In this document: positions 22,201 to 35,400 of the stretch, in pieces
Position numbering within the stretch: position 1 is the stretch's first letter
Layout: each line of letters begins with the position of its first letter
Assembly: GCA_010279815.1 (NCBI GenBank)
Contig: QEOQ01000316.1
Coordinates: 740,518-799,161 of the forward strand
DNA: 58,644 bases
DNA from: Brachionus plicatilis
Taxonomy: Eukaryota; Rotifera; Eurotatoria; Ploima; Brachionidae
Direction of reading: 5' to 3'
Position numbers and translations under genes: made by a program
Notes under the pieces: generated by a model
Told to the model about the DNA's origin: nothing
Database searches by the model: none
Seen by the model: only the letters and a program-made list of their open reading frames with translations

Positions 22201-22444
22201 TACCGTAAATATTTGTTTTTTGATGTCGCACTAAAAGTCCAATAATTTGGTTTTGGTGCCTCAAAAAAAAGAATTTTTGAAGGCTTAAGATATCAAAGAT
22301 GAAAATCTATGCAACAAGAAGCCAACTGAATGATGAAATTTTCAATTTTGATTTTTTAGTAAGTCGAAAAAACTGTTTCTTTAAGGCACCAAGACCAAAT
22401 TCTTGGGCTTTTAGTGCGACAACAAAAAACAAATATTTAAGGTA
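22201..22444. repeat. Foldback (MITE-like) element, 244 bp
   Basis: Arms of about 62 bp in inverted orientation with few mismatches. The left arm begins TACCGTAAATATTTGTTTTT; the right arm, on the minus strand, begins TACCTTAAATATTTGTTTTT. Both continue through GTCGCACTAAAAG and TTGGTGCCT. About 120 bp between the arms is noncoding. No target duplication can be fixed. Confidence 0.8.
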
Positions 22445-23199
22445 CAAACAAACCAAATTTATATGATTTAGAAAAATGAAGTTAAAATCATTTTTTTTTA
22501 AGATTTTATTTTTATGTTAAATTTTTTTTTATTAATTTCTAATTAATTAATTATTTTCTTTAAGTCTTTGCAAGATAAGATAAGTGAGTTTATGCATACA
22601 TAGAATTCCATTTTAGGCATCAAATTTGGTTGATTTAAAAATTAATAAATAAAAAAGTATTGTCAAATTTAACCTTATTCCAAGGATAAAATTTTTTATA
22701 AAATGCTTTAAAATTAACATAGTAGCAGCGAGTATTAAACAATTTTTGAAATAATTTGTCTCAAAACAAGTAGAATACCAGATATAAATCAAATATTAAG
22801 GCTTAGAATTTTTCCAACACCAAAAATCTATATTTTGCGAAAATTTCTCTTTGCTGCCTAAAATTACTCTTGTGATATTAATAAACTTGTTCTCTTAAAA
22901 AAGCTTAAGTAAAATTAAAATGCTCTTTTTAAAAAAAAAATTACTCTTTAAATATCGAATAGACTATTTGTAAAAAAAAATAAAATTAAGTTAAATTAAA
23001 TATAGAAAAATCAATTTTATATCTGATTCCAAGCTCTAGGTTTAGGCTTGCATCCTCCTCAATTGGATTAAAATTGTAGTCTATTTTAGTCTATTATTCA
23101 ATATAATATATGGACAAAAATATATTCTTTCAAGTAATTTTTATTTTTAAATTGTTGAATAATTTTTGCCTTAATCTCTTTTTCAAGGATTAAGACGAG

Positions 23200-23480
23200 T
23201 TTTTAAAGTCATGATCATGATCCTCTTGGATTCGTAGCATATTGACATTTAATGTTTCATCAAAACAATCTAGATGTATTTGAGCTGGACATCTCGAATT
23301 AATGGAACATTAATAATAATATTCTTTAATTCCATTTTTGGTGCTGTGAGCTTTTTGGCTAATCCGTTTTTTTTTCAATACTTTTGATGGCCTCATTGTA
23401 ATTGTAAATTATATAAATTCCAGGCTCTAGTAAATTCTTTTTCGCCTGATTTGTCGATCACTAGAATCGGAGTTATCGAT
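23200..23480 (-). pseudogene. Decayed transposase zinc-finger fragment
   Basis: On the minus strand near 23330-23200 a frame reads KNGIKEYYY, a stop, then CSINSRCPAQIHLD and ends EDHDHDF. This is the FLYWCH/WRKY-GCM1 finger layout (YYxC...CPA...H-x-H) found at the N-terminus of Mutator-like transposases. Frameshifts and stops surround it and no DDE domain is seen. Identification is by pattern only. Confidence 0.35.
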
Positions 23481-23767
23481 TTCAATTTTTGTCAATTTCA
23501 ATGCCTTTTAGATTAGCAGATAAACTCTTATCTTCGACTGATTATTCATTCAATGTCTCTTCGAGATAAATCATTTTATTTTAAGTAATTTTACATTCAA
23601 GATAAATATTGTACAAAATGTATTTTTATAAAAGCGAGATTTTTTGGTGATAAATTAAGGAAATAAGTGATAAAAATAATTCAAAGTCAAAAATAAATAA
23701 GAATTTCTCTACGCTGAAAAATCAAAATAAAATAAAATAAAGCTGAACTTTAAAATCGTCAAAAATG

Positions 23768-23830
23768 TTAAAATTATATTAAAATTATATTAAAATTAAA
23801 ATTAAAATTATATTAAAGTTATATTAAAAT
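23768..23830. repeat. AT-rich microsatellite
   Basis: Repeats of ATTAAAATTATATTAAAATT type, period 5-11. Confidence 0.7.
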
Positions 23831-26800
23831 TTTTTTCTTAATTCTCTTTTTTCTCTATTTCATTGAAAATGTACTTAAGGCTATAGCCACTTGAAACTAA
23901 CCTGGAGTATGAATCAAAAATTATTTTATCAAATAAATAAATCAATTTTTTTCCTTCTACCAGTTTTAAGCATCTTTTTAAAAAAAAATTCTATCTAATT
24001 ATCAATTGGAACTTTAAAGTATATTTAATTATTTTTTTAACTTTAACAATGCTGGTCTTTAATTTTTTCAGAATGACAATAGGTTCAACACAAATTATTT
24101 AATAAAATAGGTGCTCTCCTGTAATATGAACTAGCTCATTCATTTAGATTAAATGATTTATTATCTAACATAAAAACGTGAACTGAAATAATTTAAAAGA
24201 AGCAATTAAACATATTTATTCAATTAAATAATTTATTATTGAAAGTCAAAATCTTGCAAATCTTTAATTTCAAAAAATACATCATCTTCATTTTTTACTC
24301 AATTTTTTTACAGTCTCCTTCAAATAAATATTAATTCTTTCCGAATTATAATAAATCTTATTATAAGAGATAAATCCTTTCAGTCAAAATTCATTTAAAC
24401 AAAAAAAATTTAAATTAAATTATCATTAAAAATTAAATGTAATAAATAGTTACTGAAAGTAATTTGAAAAATAAAATATTTACTCTAAACTCTGAAATTC
24501 AGTGTCATCAAAAAAAAATTCAGATGAAACACAGTCAAATTTTTTTTATTTTTTAGATTTTTTTTTCAAGAACAATATATGATATTTTTCCAATATTTTA
24601 AAAGATAAATTTATAGAATTTTTTGCACCTTGTAAGTTAAGCTCTTCTTCTTAATGCCTTTATTTAATTCAATGACATTAAATATTCCATCTGAAGATTT
24701 ATTGGAAAATGTTTTAATCAATTAATTAAAAATAAAATGCATTTAAGGAAATTTAGTAATAAGTTTGAGCCAATTTTACATTTCTACTATTATTATTTTT
24801 GTCATCATTTAATGGATCAGCAAAAAAAATACATATTTTGCTGACAAAAAAATTAATTCACTGAAAAATTAACTAATTCACTCATAAATTAAATATTTAC
24901 TTAAAAAAGTGGCATAAGTGATGAATAAAATATTACTGCGGATGAAATCAACTTTTAAAAAACCTTAAAAAGAACAAAAAAATAATTTAATCTTTTTTTT
25001 TTTAATTATTTAATAAATTTTTTGTTTTGTCAGGTAATAAACCCTTTTTGTCAGGTAGGTACATTTTTGAAATGATTTGATCGTAAAATTCTCTTCAGGA
25101 ATAATGGGGGGTTGAGTAGAGGGTCAGATTTTTTTAAAAACAAAGAAAAATTCAATTTTCAAAACAATAAAAATCTTGGATAAAAACTAAATTAAATTTC
25201 AATAAATAAAGAAAATTCCAAACCAAATGACATGTTAGAACTTTTAAAAATATTTTTGCTTCGTAAAATAAGTGGAGGTCAGTCTTATAGTAGAACCCTT
25301 TCTGAGTTCCTAATTTTAATTTTTGTTATTTAAATAAATATTTTTGTCAATTGAATTGGTTTATTTAGTCAGGAGAATAAAGTTTACTTTGGCATTCCAA
25401 AATTATTAAATAGTCAGTTAAGTAAAATTATTTTTTTGTCACAGTAATAATATTATATTGGTCACTAGATTTTTTTTTCATCTCAAAAATAAAAATTTGT
25501 CACCCTCAAAAAGTTTGAGCCTTATTGTTATGGGACACAAATTACTTTAAAATGTCAGCCGGTATTTACATTGTAATTTAGTTGAATTTCGTAATTAAAA
25601 AAATATGAACATAATTTTAATCATGACAATTTCTTTTTTTCGATATATTATTTTAGTTTCTAATTAAATCAAAAAATAAATAATTTTTTTTTTAAATCAA
25701 AATTTAAGATATATGTAATCTTGTTTTTCCTAATGTTTGATTTTATAAAAAAAGTCTTTGAATTCATGACTCGTCGATGCTTTTTGGGTTATTCATTATT
25801 CATTTAATCCATCAAGGTCATCCTTATATTATACAAACGTATAATAAATTGAATTATCATCTATGAAATTACTAGTTTTTGAAAAAGCTATTGACAAATA
25901 TCAAAAGCATCAATGATTGATTATTTTATAAATCAGGTAAAATATTTCAGAAGAGACATTTTAATTAAAAATCTTAATCGATTTTAGATCTTGATATTTT
26001 TTATGAATATATTATTTTGATTAAAAATTGATTGATTAAGTTATAAAGATAATAAAAAATGTGGTCTGTGCTAGATATTTTATTTTAACATAAGATAAAA
26101 AGATAAACTTGTTTTACTTTAATTCTTCACAAGATAAATATTAAAGATAAAAAAGAGGATGCCAAATAAATCAAAATTTAAAATAATTCGTTAAGACAAG
26201 TTATTTTTTCTTCTTTTATTTATAAGCTCTTTTAAGTTGTTTTCGCCGTCGATACTATCTTTTTGGCTTATACAATATTAAAAATTTAGACATCTTTTTA
26301 AAATATATCTCGAATTCGATTTTCAAGTTTGTAAAATTGCTGGCTTAAAAAGGCTAATTTTATGATAAAATAAATTAATTACAGATCGACATATTAAAAT
26401 AGTGTTATTTTTTCTAAAAAATATCTTCAAAATCAACTCAGTTAAGCAACATGACAAGTGAGTCTAAAAATGATTCATAATTTAGTATAATTGTCAATAT
26501 TGGATAACTATTCAGAATTTTTTAACTATTTAAAAATTTTAAAAGATTCTTTGATTTTTTTTAGTCTGAGTTAAAAATTATCAGGCTCTTTTATTTTTTA
26601 AAGAATAAATTATTACTTTTTGATTCAAGTTTTTATGTTTAATTCAATAAAATAAAAATGATAATAATTACGATTTTATGGCATGATATCATTTCAATTC
26701 AAAGAGTTTATCATTAGATATTAAAATTAATAAATAATTAATTAATTTAAAAATATTCAAATAATTTTAATGTAACATTCTTTGCATGCTATGTAAATTA

Positions 26801-27221
26801 AGAAAAGATAATTTTATTTAAAAAATATTTAATGGAAAGCTCGGTTTTTTCATTCTATAACTCATTTGGAATTTAATATTTAAATTTAATTTTTAATTTT
26901 GAATGCATACTAGATACAAATAATTTTGAAATAAAAAAATTCAAAATAAACTCTATAAAAAATCAGTTTATAAATTGAAGTGATTTTTTGAATTGATCAT
27001 CAATTTCAAGATGCCGATTTTATTTACTTTAAAGCTTAACAGATAGAAGAATAACAAGGAGAAATTCATAAAAAAATAAATTTTATTTATTTTTTTAATA
27101 TTAAAAAAAATTTCATTTTTACTTTTTCTTTAAATATTTATTGCTTAAAATATTATTCAAGCAACAGTTAAAAACATAAAATAAATTAAATATAGAAATT
27201 TTAAATATAAATTAAAAGAAT

Positions 27222-30200
27222 TTAAATATCCTCCTTAAGTTCAAGTTCTGGGGACTCTGGCCTTTGCGAAGTGTTCGAATCTTTATCTTCTTTGTCGATG
27301 TCAACAGACAATTTTTTTGGATTAAATGGTATTTTGGACTTACGTCTGTAGGCATTAATCTTTGACGCTCTTCTATTATTAGTCACAAAGACACTTGCTG
27401 ATCGTGATCTTCTTCGTTTCTGCATTGTATCTTCTTCATCACTGTAATCACCCTGAGGACTGTACAATGTTGGCTTTGAGTTTAAAATTTAAATTTATTT
27501 TAAATAAAGTAAAAAAAAGTGTACTCTTCTTTGCCGATTGTACATAGCCGTATGAAGAATGTCTTTTAGATCATCTTTCGGCTTAGGAGTAGAATTGAAG
27601 CCTGGAAAAATTGTCAGTCGTCTTTTGCTTCTGTCTGGTACAACAGGAGATACAGGCTCATCATCAATTATTTCAATGGGAATTTTAGTCTCATGTGCAT
27701 TGGAACTAACTTGTGGTGTATGAACCAATTTAGCCATGTTTAAATCATTTATTTTTTGAAAAGTAATCAACAATTTTTCATCATTGGACATAAATTCTCT
27801 GAGCAAAAAAGGCTTGAAATATTTTTGATCTAAACGTCGAACTCTTTTTTTATTAAAAATAAAATAAAATAAAATTTTTTTCCCTTTCCTTTGATTTACT
27901 TGTTTCTGAGTTCATTTTTTCCCGATATTCCTGTAATGACTTCGAGAGAGCTCATCACATGATCAATTAACCGGTTTGTCAGTTTGGCACTAGCGGTCGG
28001 TTCCTCTGTCTCCTTTCTTTTTATTTTCAAATATTTGACCAGAGCTCCTATGGTTGTTCCTTGAATAAACACAGTGAACATCACTACCACAATAGTAGCC
28101 GTGACGAATTCTTTTTTTCTTGGTATTTTGTTCTCATCCAGAACAAGAGCCAGAGCAAAAGCAATAGCTCCTCTAATGCCACCATAGCTCATTATAAGCA
28201 TGTCAGAAAACTTCAACTTCATCAAGCGATTGACGTTTGACAGATTGGCAAAGATCAACACTCCGATAAAACGGTACAGACAACAGCTTACAACAGTGAC
28301 AATCACAAAACCGGTGTTCCACGAATGGTAGTCAGATATGGTGCTCAAGCCCATGAACATAAAAATTATTGTTTCCATAATACTGGCGGCCATTTTAAGT
28401 ATAAATTCAATGGTAGCATTGGATTTTTTGGACACATTAAATTCGACATACTGTTTCATAAACATACCACACGCTGTCACCCTAAAAATTTAAATAATTT
28501 TTTTTTTAATTTCTGGCTATAAAATTTTCAAGACTATGATTCAAAATTTTTGATTCAAGATTTTTTTGAAACTTCAAAGGCCTTATTTTTTTGTTAATCG
28601 AAAAATTTTCAACTAAATAAATCTATTATCAATTAATTGTAAAATATTAAAGCAAATAAACGAAAAGCCTTCACGAACTTTTTATATTTAAATTACTTTT
28701 ATATTTATATATATTTCGTATAGAACAAGCAAAATAAATTATTTAGCTAAAATTACAAAAAAATTGTAATTTTACCTAAATAAAAATACACATTCACAAG
28801 TTAGGTGAGGCCAAAGTTGGCGATACCGCTCAAGTATCAGTTCTGGATGTAGACCGCGGACCTGCTGATCCGGTTATTATACTTTCTTATATCACAAAAA
28901 TAAATAATCATAAGTTATATCAACTAGCAACAAAAAATACTATTATTAATGGTTGGCCTGCTAGGAATTCATTTCAAATATGTAAGCAAAAGCTTATAAA
29001 GTTTGAACAGATAGATTTAAGTAAAGAGCGAACTTAACGAGAAATAAATGGGCTACATTCCATTTCAGATGGTCAAGGATTCATGAAATGAAATTGTATT
29101 GGTAAGTGTCAGAAAAACTGTAGTTGCAGAAAAAATGGTGTATACTTTAACTCAAAGTGTTACAGAAATAAGGTCTGTAATGAGAGTTTAAACAAATTAT
29201 ATTAATTGGTTGTTAATTTTTTTTTTTTTTTTCATTTTGCAATAAAAGTATTTTTCTAAATTCGTTTTAATTTAGCTAAGATAAAAGTGGAATTGATCAT
29301 TCTAGTAAAATTAAAAAATTGATTATTATTTTGCTTAAATTGTTTAAATTTTAGCTTGTTACTATGATCTACGATCCTCAAATTCAATCAAGTTATTTAT
29401 CTTGATGTTTTAATTAAATTAATTTAATATAAAGTGTCATCGTTATCTCAATGACCATTGTCTACAATCTTTCCTCCTTTTAATATCTTATTTGATATTA
29501 TCTTGATTTGTGATTGATGTTTTTTAATTATTTCTTTTACTATAAAAATGTAATACTTTATTTCATTTATTCGTCTTATTCGAATATTTCCACAAACAAC
29601 ATAAACGTTTACCTAGGCCTATTGTCGTATTTGTTATAAGTGTAATTTTATCATTTAATAAAATAAAATTTAAAAAAACAAATAAACTGAGTTTTATTAA
29701 TTTAACTTTATCCGAGGGTTAACAAGCTAAATAAATTATTTAGCTTGATCTATATATGTTATTGAACAAAAAATTATTTGAACAATTATGTGTCTAATGG
29801 TGATTTCACTATCATTATTAAATTATATTGCTAAGATTTTTATCAAATAAAAAGATAATTTTCATAAATCTAAAGCTTGTGATTTATTAAAAATAAATAA
29901 AAATTTTCTTTAAATTAGCTTTTGGACTAAAGGTCTCACAGGCAAGGCATCACTGAGTGATCTAGTTTGGCTAAGAAAGTTTTTAAATTAGATAACTAAC
30001 TTTAAAAAGAGAATGAAAATAAAATAATTGATAATTAAAAAAAATTTAAACATTAAGAATCTAATTTAAAGAGTTGGGTCCTCAAAAACTTATTAGAAAA
30101 CTTTTAAGTTCATATTTTCATTAAAAATTTTTAAATAATTGATTACACATTAGACTTTTAAAATATGAATAAAAAAAGAAAAATAAACTATATTTTTTTC

Positions 30201-31326
30201 AATAATTTTGAGACTAAAATTTTAAAAATTATCTCAAGAATAGGTTTTAAAAATTTTTAATTTGTTTTAGAAATAAAATAATATAATTACGCAAGTATGC
30301 TTGACGTGGTTGTCATCTCAGCAGTCAAGTAAGACAAATAAGCAATGGTGATTACAACAAGAGGTTCAAGAACTGGCGTTTTTTCGGTATATTTAGTGGT
30401 AAATGAAGCTATAACACCAAAAATCAAACCAATAATAGTACCACCCAATGCCACGACTATAAACGACACACAACCAAGTACTCCATCCACTGCAATTATA
30501 TTCTCTTGACCAATTTCTGCAAAAGCATAAAACAGCCTGTACAATACCTTTAAAAAATTTTTTAATCACATTTTTTTTAAATTTAAAAATATTTTAAAAA
30601 TAAAAAATATTTAAAAAAATTTTTTTTGTTAAATTTAAATTAACTTACCACAGACACACCATCGTTAAGCAGCGACTCGCCGAACACGATTATGTAAAGC
30701 ATGTCATTTACGTTTATTTCAACAAAAGTGGCGAGCACGGCAACGGGGTCGACCGAAGATATGAGCGAAGCAAAGACCATCAAGTCTATGAACCTGAATT
30801 CGGTGCCACCAAAGAGCGGCGTAAAGCTAAATCCGTACAAGGTGAGTCCAATGCACATGGTGTTGAAAATGGTATTCAAAAAGGCAAATATAAGAATGGT
30901 ACCTACATTATTAAAGAATGGCCTGTTGGGCATGAAGTAGCCGGCCTCGAGGATTATAGGTGGTAGCAAAAATAGGAAAAAAGTGTGCGAATTGAGCACA
31001 TATGACTCGCGATCGGCTATTTTGGTTGCGTAGAACAATGCGCCCACCAAAATACCTATAATAATCAACAGACAACTCTCAGGTATTTTATCAGTAATTT
31101 TGTGCAGTAGATGAAAACCAATCTTGGCCAAACTGCCGATTAGAATCCACAGTGTTATGGAGTAGACATTGGCCACTTCGACAAAATTGAACTTGGCTAC
31201 TTCGTAGCGCTTCTCGACTTTTTCATCGCCTGCTTCCAATTCACTAGTTGAAGCGCTGACGTAAGCATATAGAAAGAGGCTAGATATCAAAATTTGCTTC
31301 GTAATTTTGGACAAATTTGGCATCAT
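27222..31326 (-). CDS. Na+/H+ exchanger (SLC9/NHE family)
   Basis: Exchanges Na+ for H+ at a membrane, regulating pH or volume. Five exons join in frame: 31326-30649, 30547-30291, 28481-27900, 27843-27525, 27473-27222, giving 695 residues. Three introns are 51-101 bp; the one between exons 2 and 3 is 1809 bp and holds a transposon relic. Residues 1-26 look like a signal peptide. Family blocks: LPPIILEAGYFMPNR, SSVDPVAVLATF, FGESLLNDGVSVV (splits at an exon end), LTAEMTTTSSILAVTACG across the long intron, and YGGIRGAIAFALALVLDENK. The cytoplasmic tail starts with VRRLDQKYFKPFLLREF, as in plasma-membrane NHE1-5 relatives, and ends in basic/Ser-rich and acidic stretches likely to be regulatory. 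Divergent from RIF1, 1.1 kb apart. Exact NHE subtype is uncertain. Confidence 0.92.
28798..29205 (+). pseudogene. Relic of integrase-type transposon (KRBA2/SCAND3-like)
   Basis: Lies antisense in the long NHE intron. One frame reads VGDTAQVSVLDVDRGPADP, then INGWPARNSFQ, then after a TAA (29035) and a TGA (29089) the Cys-rich end IGKCQKNCSCRKNG...CYRNKVCNES. This is the C-terminal layout of integrase-derived transposon proteins annotated in animals as KRAB-A domain protein 2 or SCAN domain protein 3: an SH3-like GDxVxVxVxxVDRG segment, then a CxC-rich tail. The integrase core is absent. The same frame is kept across the stops, so decay is by point mutation and 5' loss. Confidence 0.65.
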
Positions 31327-32434
31327 GTTGAATCCAAGAATTAGTTATTTCTCAAATGTGATACATAAAAAACACTATCGAAATGAATCTAAAATAATAA
31401 ATGGGCCCTAAAAATCTGTTGTTATTAGACACCTTAATAATTTATCAATTTTTTCCTGAGGTAATAAACCAAAAGTTTATTTTGTTTTTGATAAGATTTT
31501 AAAAGTCATTTTTACACTCGATAATTAACCAACAATAATTTTGAACATAATTGCTGACATCATTTGTGGTCAAGTTGTCTAAGATTTGAACAAAACCAGT
31601 TCCATTTTGGATTTAAATTCAAAATGAGGTCCTGGTGAGACTGATTTTATATTAGAAATTTTCTTGAACCAGTTTTTCTGTTTCAAAGAAACCTAATCTT
31701 TCTACTAAATTAAATGTTTGTGCACCTTGATGATGGCGTCGTGTGACGATGCAGTTATTTCAAAAATCCGCGTAAATTTTGAACAAAACAAACTTTTTAT
31801 TGAAAAAAAAAACCTGAAAATTTTTTATTTGTAATAAAATTTATTTTTGCGTAAGCCATTAGTATCTAAGACTTATCTAAATAAATTTGGTCGAAGTTAA
31901 AACCAAGCTAGTAAGAAAAAATTTAAAAATTGAAAAGAAAAAAATAATTTACAAGTATCTTTGATTACTCGGTGTGAGATTTATTTTTATCTGATCTTAT
32001 CATGTTGTTATTTATCTCAAAGGATATTTTTTCTTAAATTTTCACATCACAATTAATTTTTTTCTCTGCCTGAATTTGCAGAAATTTTTAAAAAATCTTA
32101 ATTTTTCAAATAAAAAAAAAATTAACAATTAAAATTGATTACGAATTTTTGAAATTTTAAAATAAAAATACAAAAAATTATTTAAATTTTTTTTAAATTG
32201 ATGAAAATTTATTTAAAAAAAAAACGAGTCAATTGGTGCAATTTTTTTCATCAAAAAATTAATTTATTAAATTTATGAAAAAAATTTTGAGGTTAAGGTA
32301 GCTCGGAGCATTTTTTTAAAAATAAAACCAAATTTAAAGCTTAGACTCAAATAGATTTTGAAATAAATTTTAATTTTTTTAAATTTTTATACACGCTGAT
32401 ATCTTTGAACTAAAAAAACAAACACATAAAAACT
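31327..32434. other. Divergent promoter region, NHE / RIF1
   Basis: 1.1 kb between the start codons of the minus-strand NHE and plus-strand RIF1 genes. AT-rich; no gene is seen. It presumably carries both promoters, but no specific element can be named. Confidence 0.5.
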
Positions 32435-35400
32435 ATGAGTAATCAATCGAGCTCTTCGAAACGAGCGTCCATAATGGACATGTTTGGCGAGGGACCTGGT
32501 ACCGAGGAGATTTATTCCTTAAAAGAGTTTCTTGAGTAGATTTCACTAGGAAAAAAATTTTAAAAAAATTTGATTTTTTTTTCCTAGCCTGCTTAGACAA
32601 GAGTTTGACATCAAACTAGATGACAGTGAACGCTTGGCCAAACGCAAAAATTTGGACATAAATCTAGATAGCGAATACATTAACCAGCATTTAGACAAAC
32701 TTTTCGAGACTTGCTTGGAACGAGCGCCAGCCGGCTCCACTAGCCAATTGGCTAATCGAAAAAGCGAGCTGGCTCTCAAAATCCTTGAATCAATGGCCAT
32801 GAATGCAAGCGAAATCGACCAGTTCGACCAAGTCAGACCAAACATTGTAAATTTGTTAAACAAATCTTACTTTGAAAAAGTGACCAAATTGTTTCAATCA
32901 AATGCGGACTTTGTCCTTAAACTGGCGCGCATGATTATTGACATACTTGGAAGAGTAAATAAATTATTAATTTATTTTCCTTATTTTTTTAATTAATTTT
33001 TCCAAGGCTTTGCATAATAATTTAAGTGTTATTAACCCCTTATTGCAAATATTGGAGTACGGCTTCAAGAATTCAAGTAACCAAATTAAGTCTCAGGCCT
33101 ACGAGTGCTGGAAAATGCTGATCAACAACTTCGCTTTGGACAGAGAGTTTTTTCTAAAGGCGAAAAAATTCGGTCTTATCCTGATGCCTTTGTTGAACAA
33201 ATGCAAGACTTACAAGGATGAGTCTGTGTGCAAAGCAAAGCTTTTGTCTTGGATGTGCCTGATTGAGAATTTGGCCGATCAATTGCCAAAATATTCATAC
33301 AAAGTCTTGATACCTTTTTTTAATTACAGCTTTGGATTGAATAATTTAATGATCGAAAATGGATTATACAATTGTAAGTTGATTTGAAAAACCAGATTTT
33401 CTACTTTGCTTATTGTGTCTTGTTTGAATATTAAAAGGCTTTCTATTTTATAAATTAAATTCAGATACCTTAAATATTTTTTTTGTTTGAAAATCAAGAT
33501 TTAAAGTATCTAGTATTGATTAGAATTAGGAAATTTTTAAATGTCAAGTAGTAGCCTTTTTTTTAAAAACATTTACTTTATTCACTTGATTTAAATTACT
33601 TTTTTTTAATGATATTTTTTATAAATTATTTTTTTTGTCACTCAATTTGCTTCAAAACAAAAGAATATTGAAATTAAAAAAAATTCATGCAAAATTAAAC
33701 TTTATTAGATTTGATTAAAATAAAATTTGCTTTCAAATAGTTTAAAACTTGGTTGTTGAATTTTTTATTTTTCATCAAGATGATGAAGACGATGGTGATC
33801 GTGAGGAAAAATTGAAAAAAATTTTAGGCACCAAACTTGAATGTGAACATGAGTTTAAATCTCTGGTTCAAATCGGTTCCGAAGTGTTGGTTTCGTTGAT
33901 TTTTAATGATCAATTAAAAAATCAAAGTGGACAATTTTTAAGAAAATTAGATTTTGGTAATTTGAATTTAAAATAAATTAAAAAAAAAATAACTATTGTA
34001 TTTGACTAGCTAAAAAAAGTGTTGATTACAGTCAGAATGATTTATTAAACGATTACGGCACATGGATTTTGTTGATGAAATATTTTTTTGACATATTCAT
34101 GACCAATAAATCAAATCAGAGCAATGACGGAGCATTTATTTTGGAAACTTGGAAACATTTGTCTTGTCTCACTCAGTTTAAAAGTTTTACTGAGTCTACT
34201 GATGATGACATGATTGTCGAAAGTCAATTTAATCAATCTAGTATTAAACAAGTTGATATCAATTCAAGTCTTTTATCAAAATATCAAGAATTCTTTGTCA
34301 CTAATTCACTTGATTTTGTCAACAATTTTATTGTTAACAGCAAAAATGGTGAAAATGTAAAAATTAAAAAAATTTTTTAAGTATTTAAATTAATCAATTT
34401 TTTTAAAGAAATTTATTTCATCGATGGCAAGGCTTGTACTGAACCATGTTAAGGACAATTACGAAAATCATTATGCTGATAAAACTGATATTAAGTCAAA
34501 TTTGTTAAAGTTGATAAAAAAATGTTCGAATTTGATTTTGACAAATGACGAAAGTGATCTGAACATGTATCTGTTTGAATTGAGACTTTTGTTCGAATTA
34601 ATGGAACAACATACAGAAATTGTTGATTTGTATCAATGGATACAATTGACTACAAAATTCTATGAATATTTAAAGTCAACCAAAAACAAAACAAATAAAT
34701 CAAATGTAATCTTTTAATTTTTGAATCTTATGTTTAAAAAATAATTTTCAAATTTTAGCTGAGTGAACAAAATTTAAATTTTATCACAAATTGTATTATG
34801 TTTCCTTTTAGTCATTTCAAAATTCTGGATATTCAAGAAGTAAGTTAATTTTTATTGTTGTCTCTTAAAAAAAATAAATCCTAGAGGACATACTTATAAA
34901 TTAAGAAAAAAAAAATTTTATTTCGAAAAAAAGCATTCTATTGAAACCAAAAAACCAATTGAAATTAAAAAAGTTGAATTCATATTTTTTTTCTTGGTCT
35001 AAAAGTAAAAAACAATCACACGATTTTTTTTTGATTTAAAAAAGGTTTAAATTGTATTCAAACCATACTTTTAATTCATCATTTTAAAATTGAAATTCAT
35101 TTTCAATTAGTTGTATAATTTTTAAATTTTACAAAGGGAAAAAATTAGTCTTTTTGTACACATTAACTGATTGTTATAGATTTGTTAAAATAAATTTCCT
35201 TAAATAAATTACATGAAATTTATTTAAATTTTTAAAAAATCATAAAATTAATTTATATTAGTAAAAATTGAAATCAGCAAAAAATCAAATTTTATGACAA
35301 TTTTGCAACAATTATCTTTTATGAAAAATCAAAATTAAGATAGCAAAAAATTCTCAAAAAAATTAAAATTAAATTTTATATTTCTTTTTTTAAATAAATC

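Larger units (their letters stand above)
21425..27221. other. 5.8-kb gene desert
   Basis: Extremely AT-rich with many in-frame stops in all frames. No gene is seen. It contains a foldback element (22201-22444), a probable decayed transposase zinc finger (about 23200-23480) and an AT microsatellite near 23770-23830, each listed separately. Confidence 0.6.
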
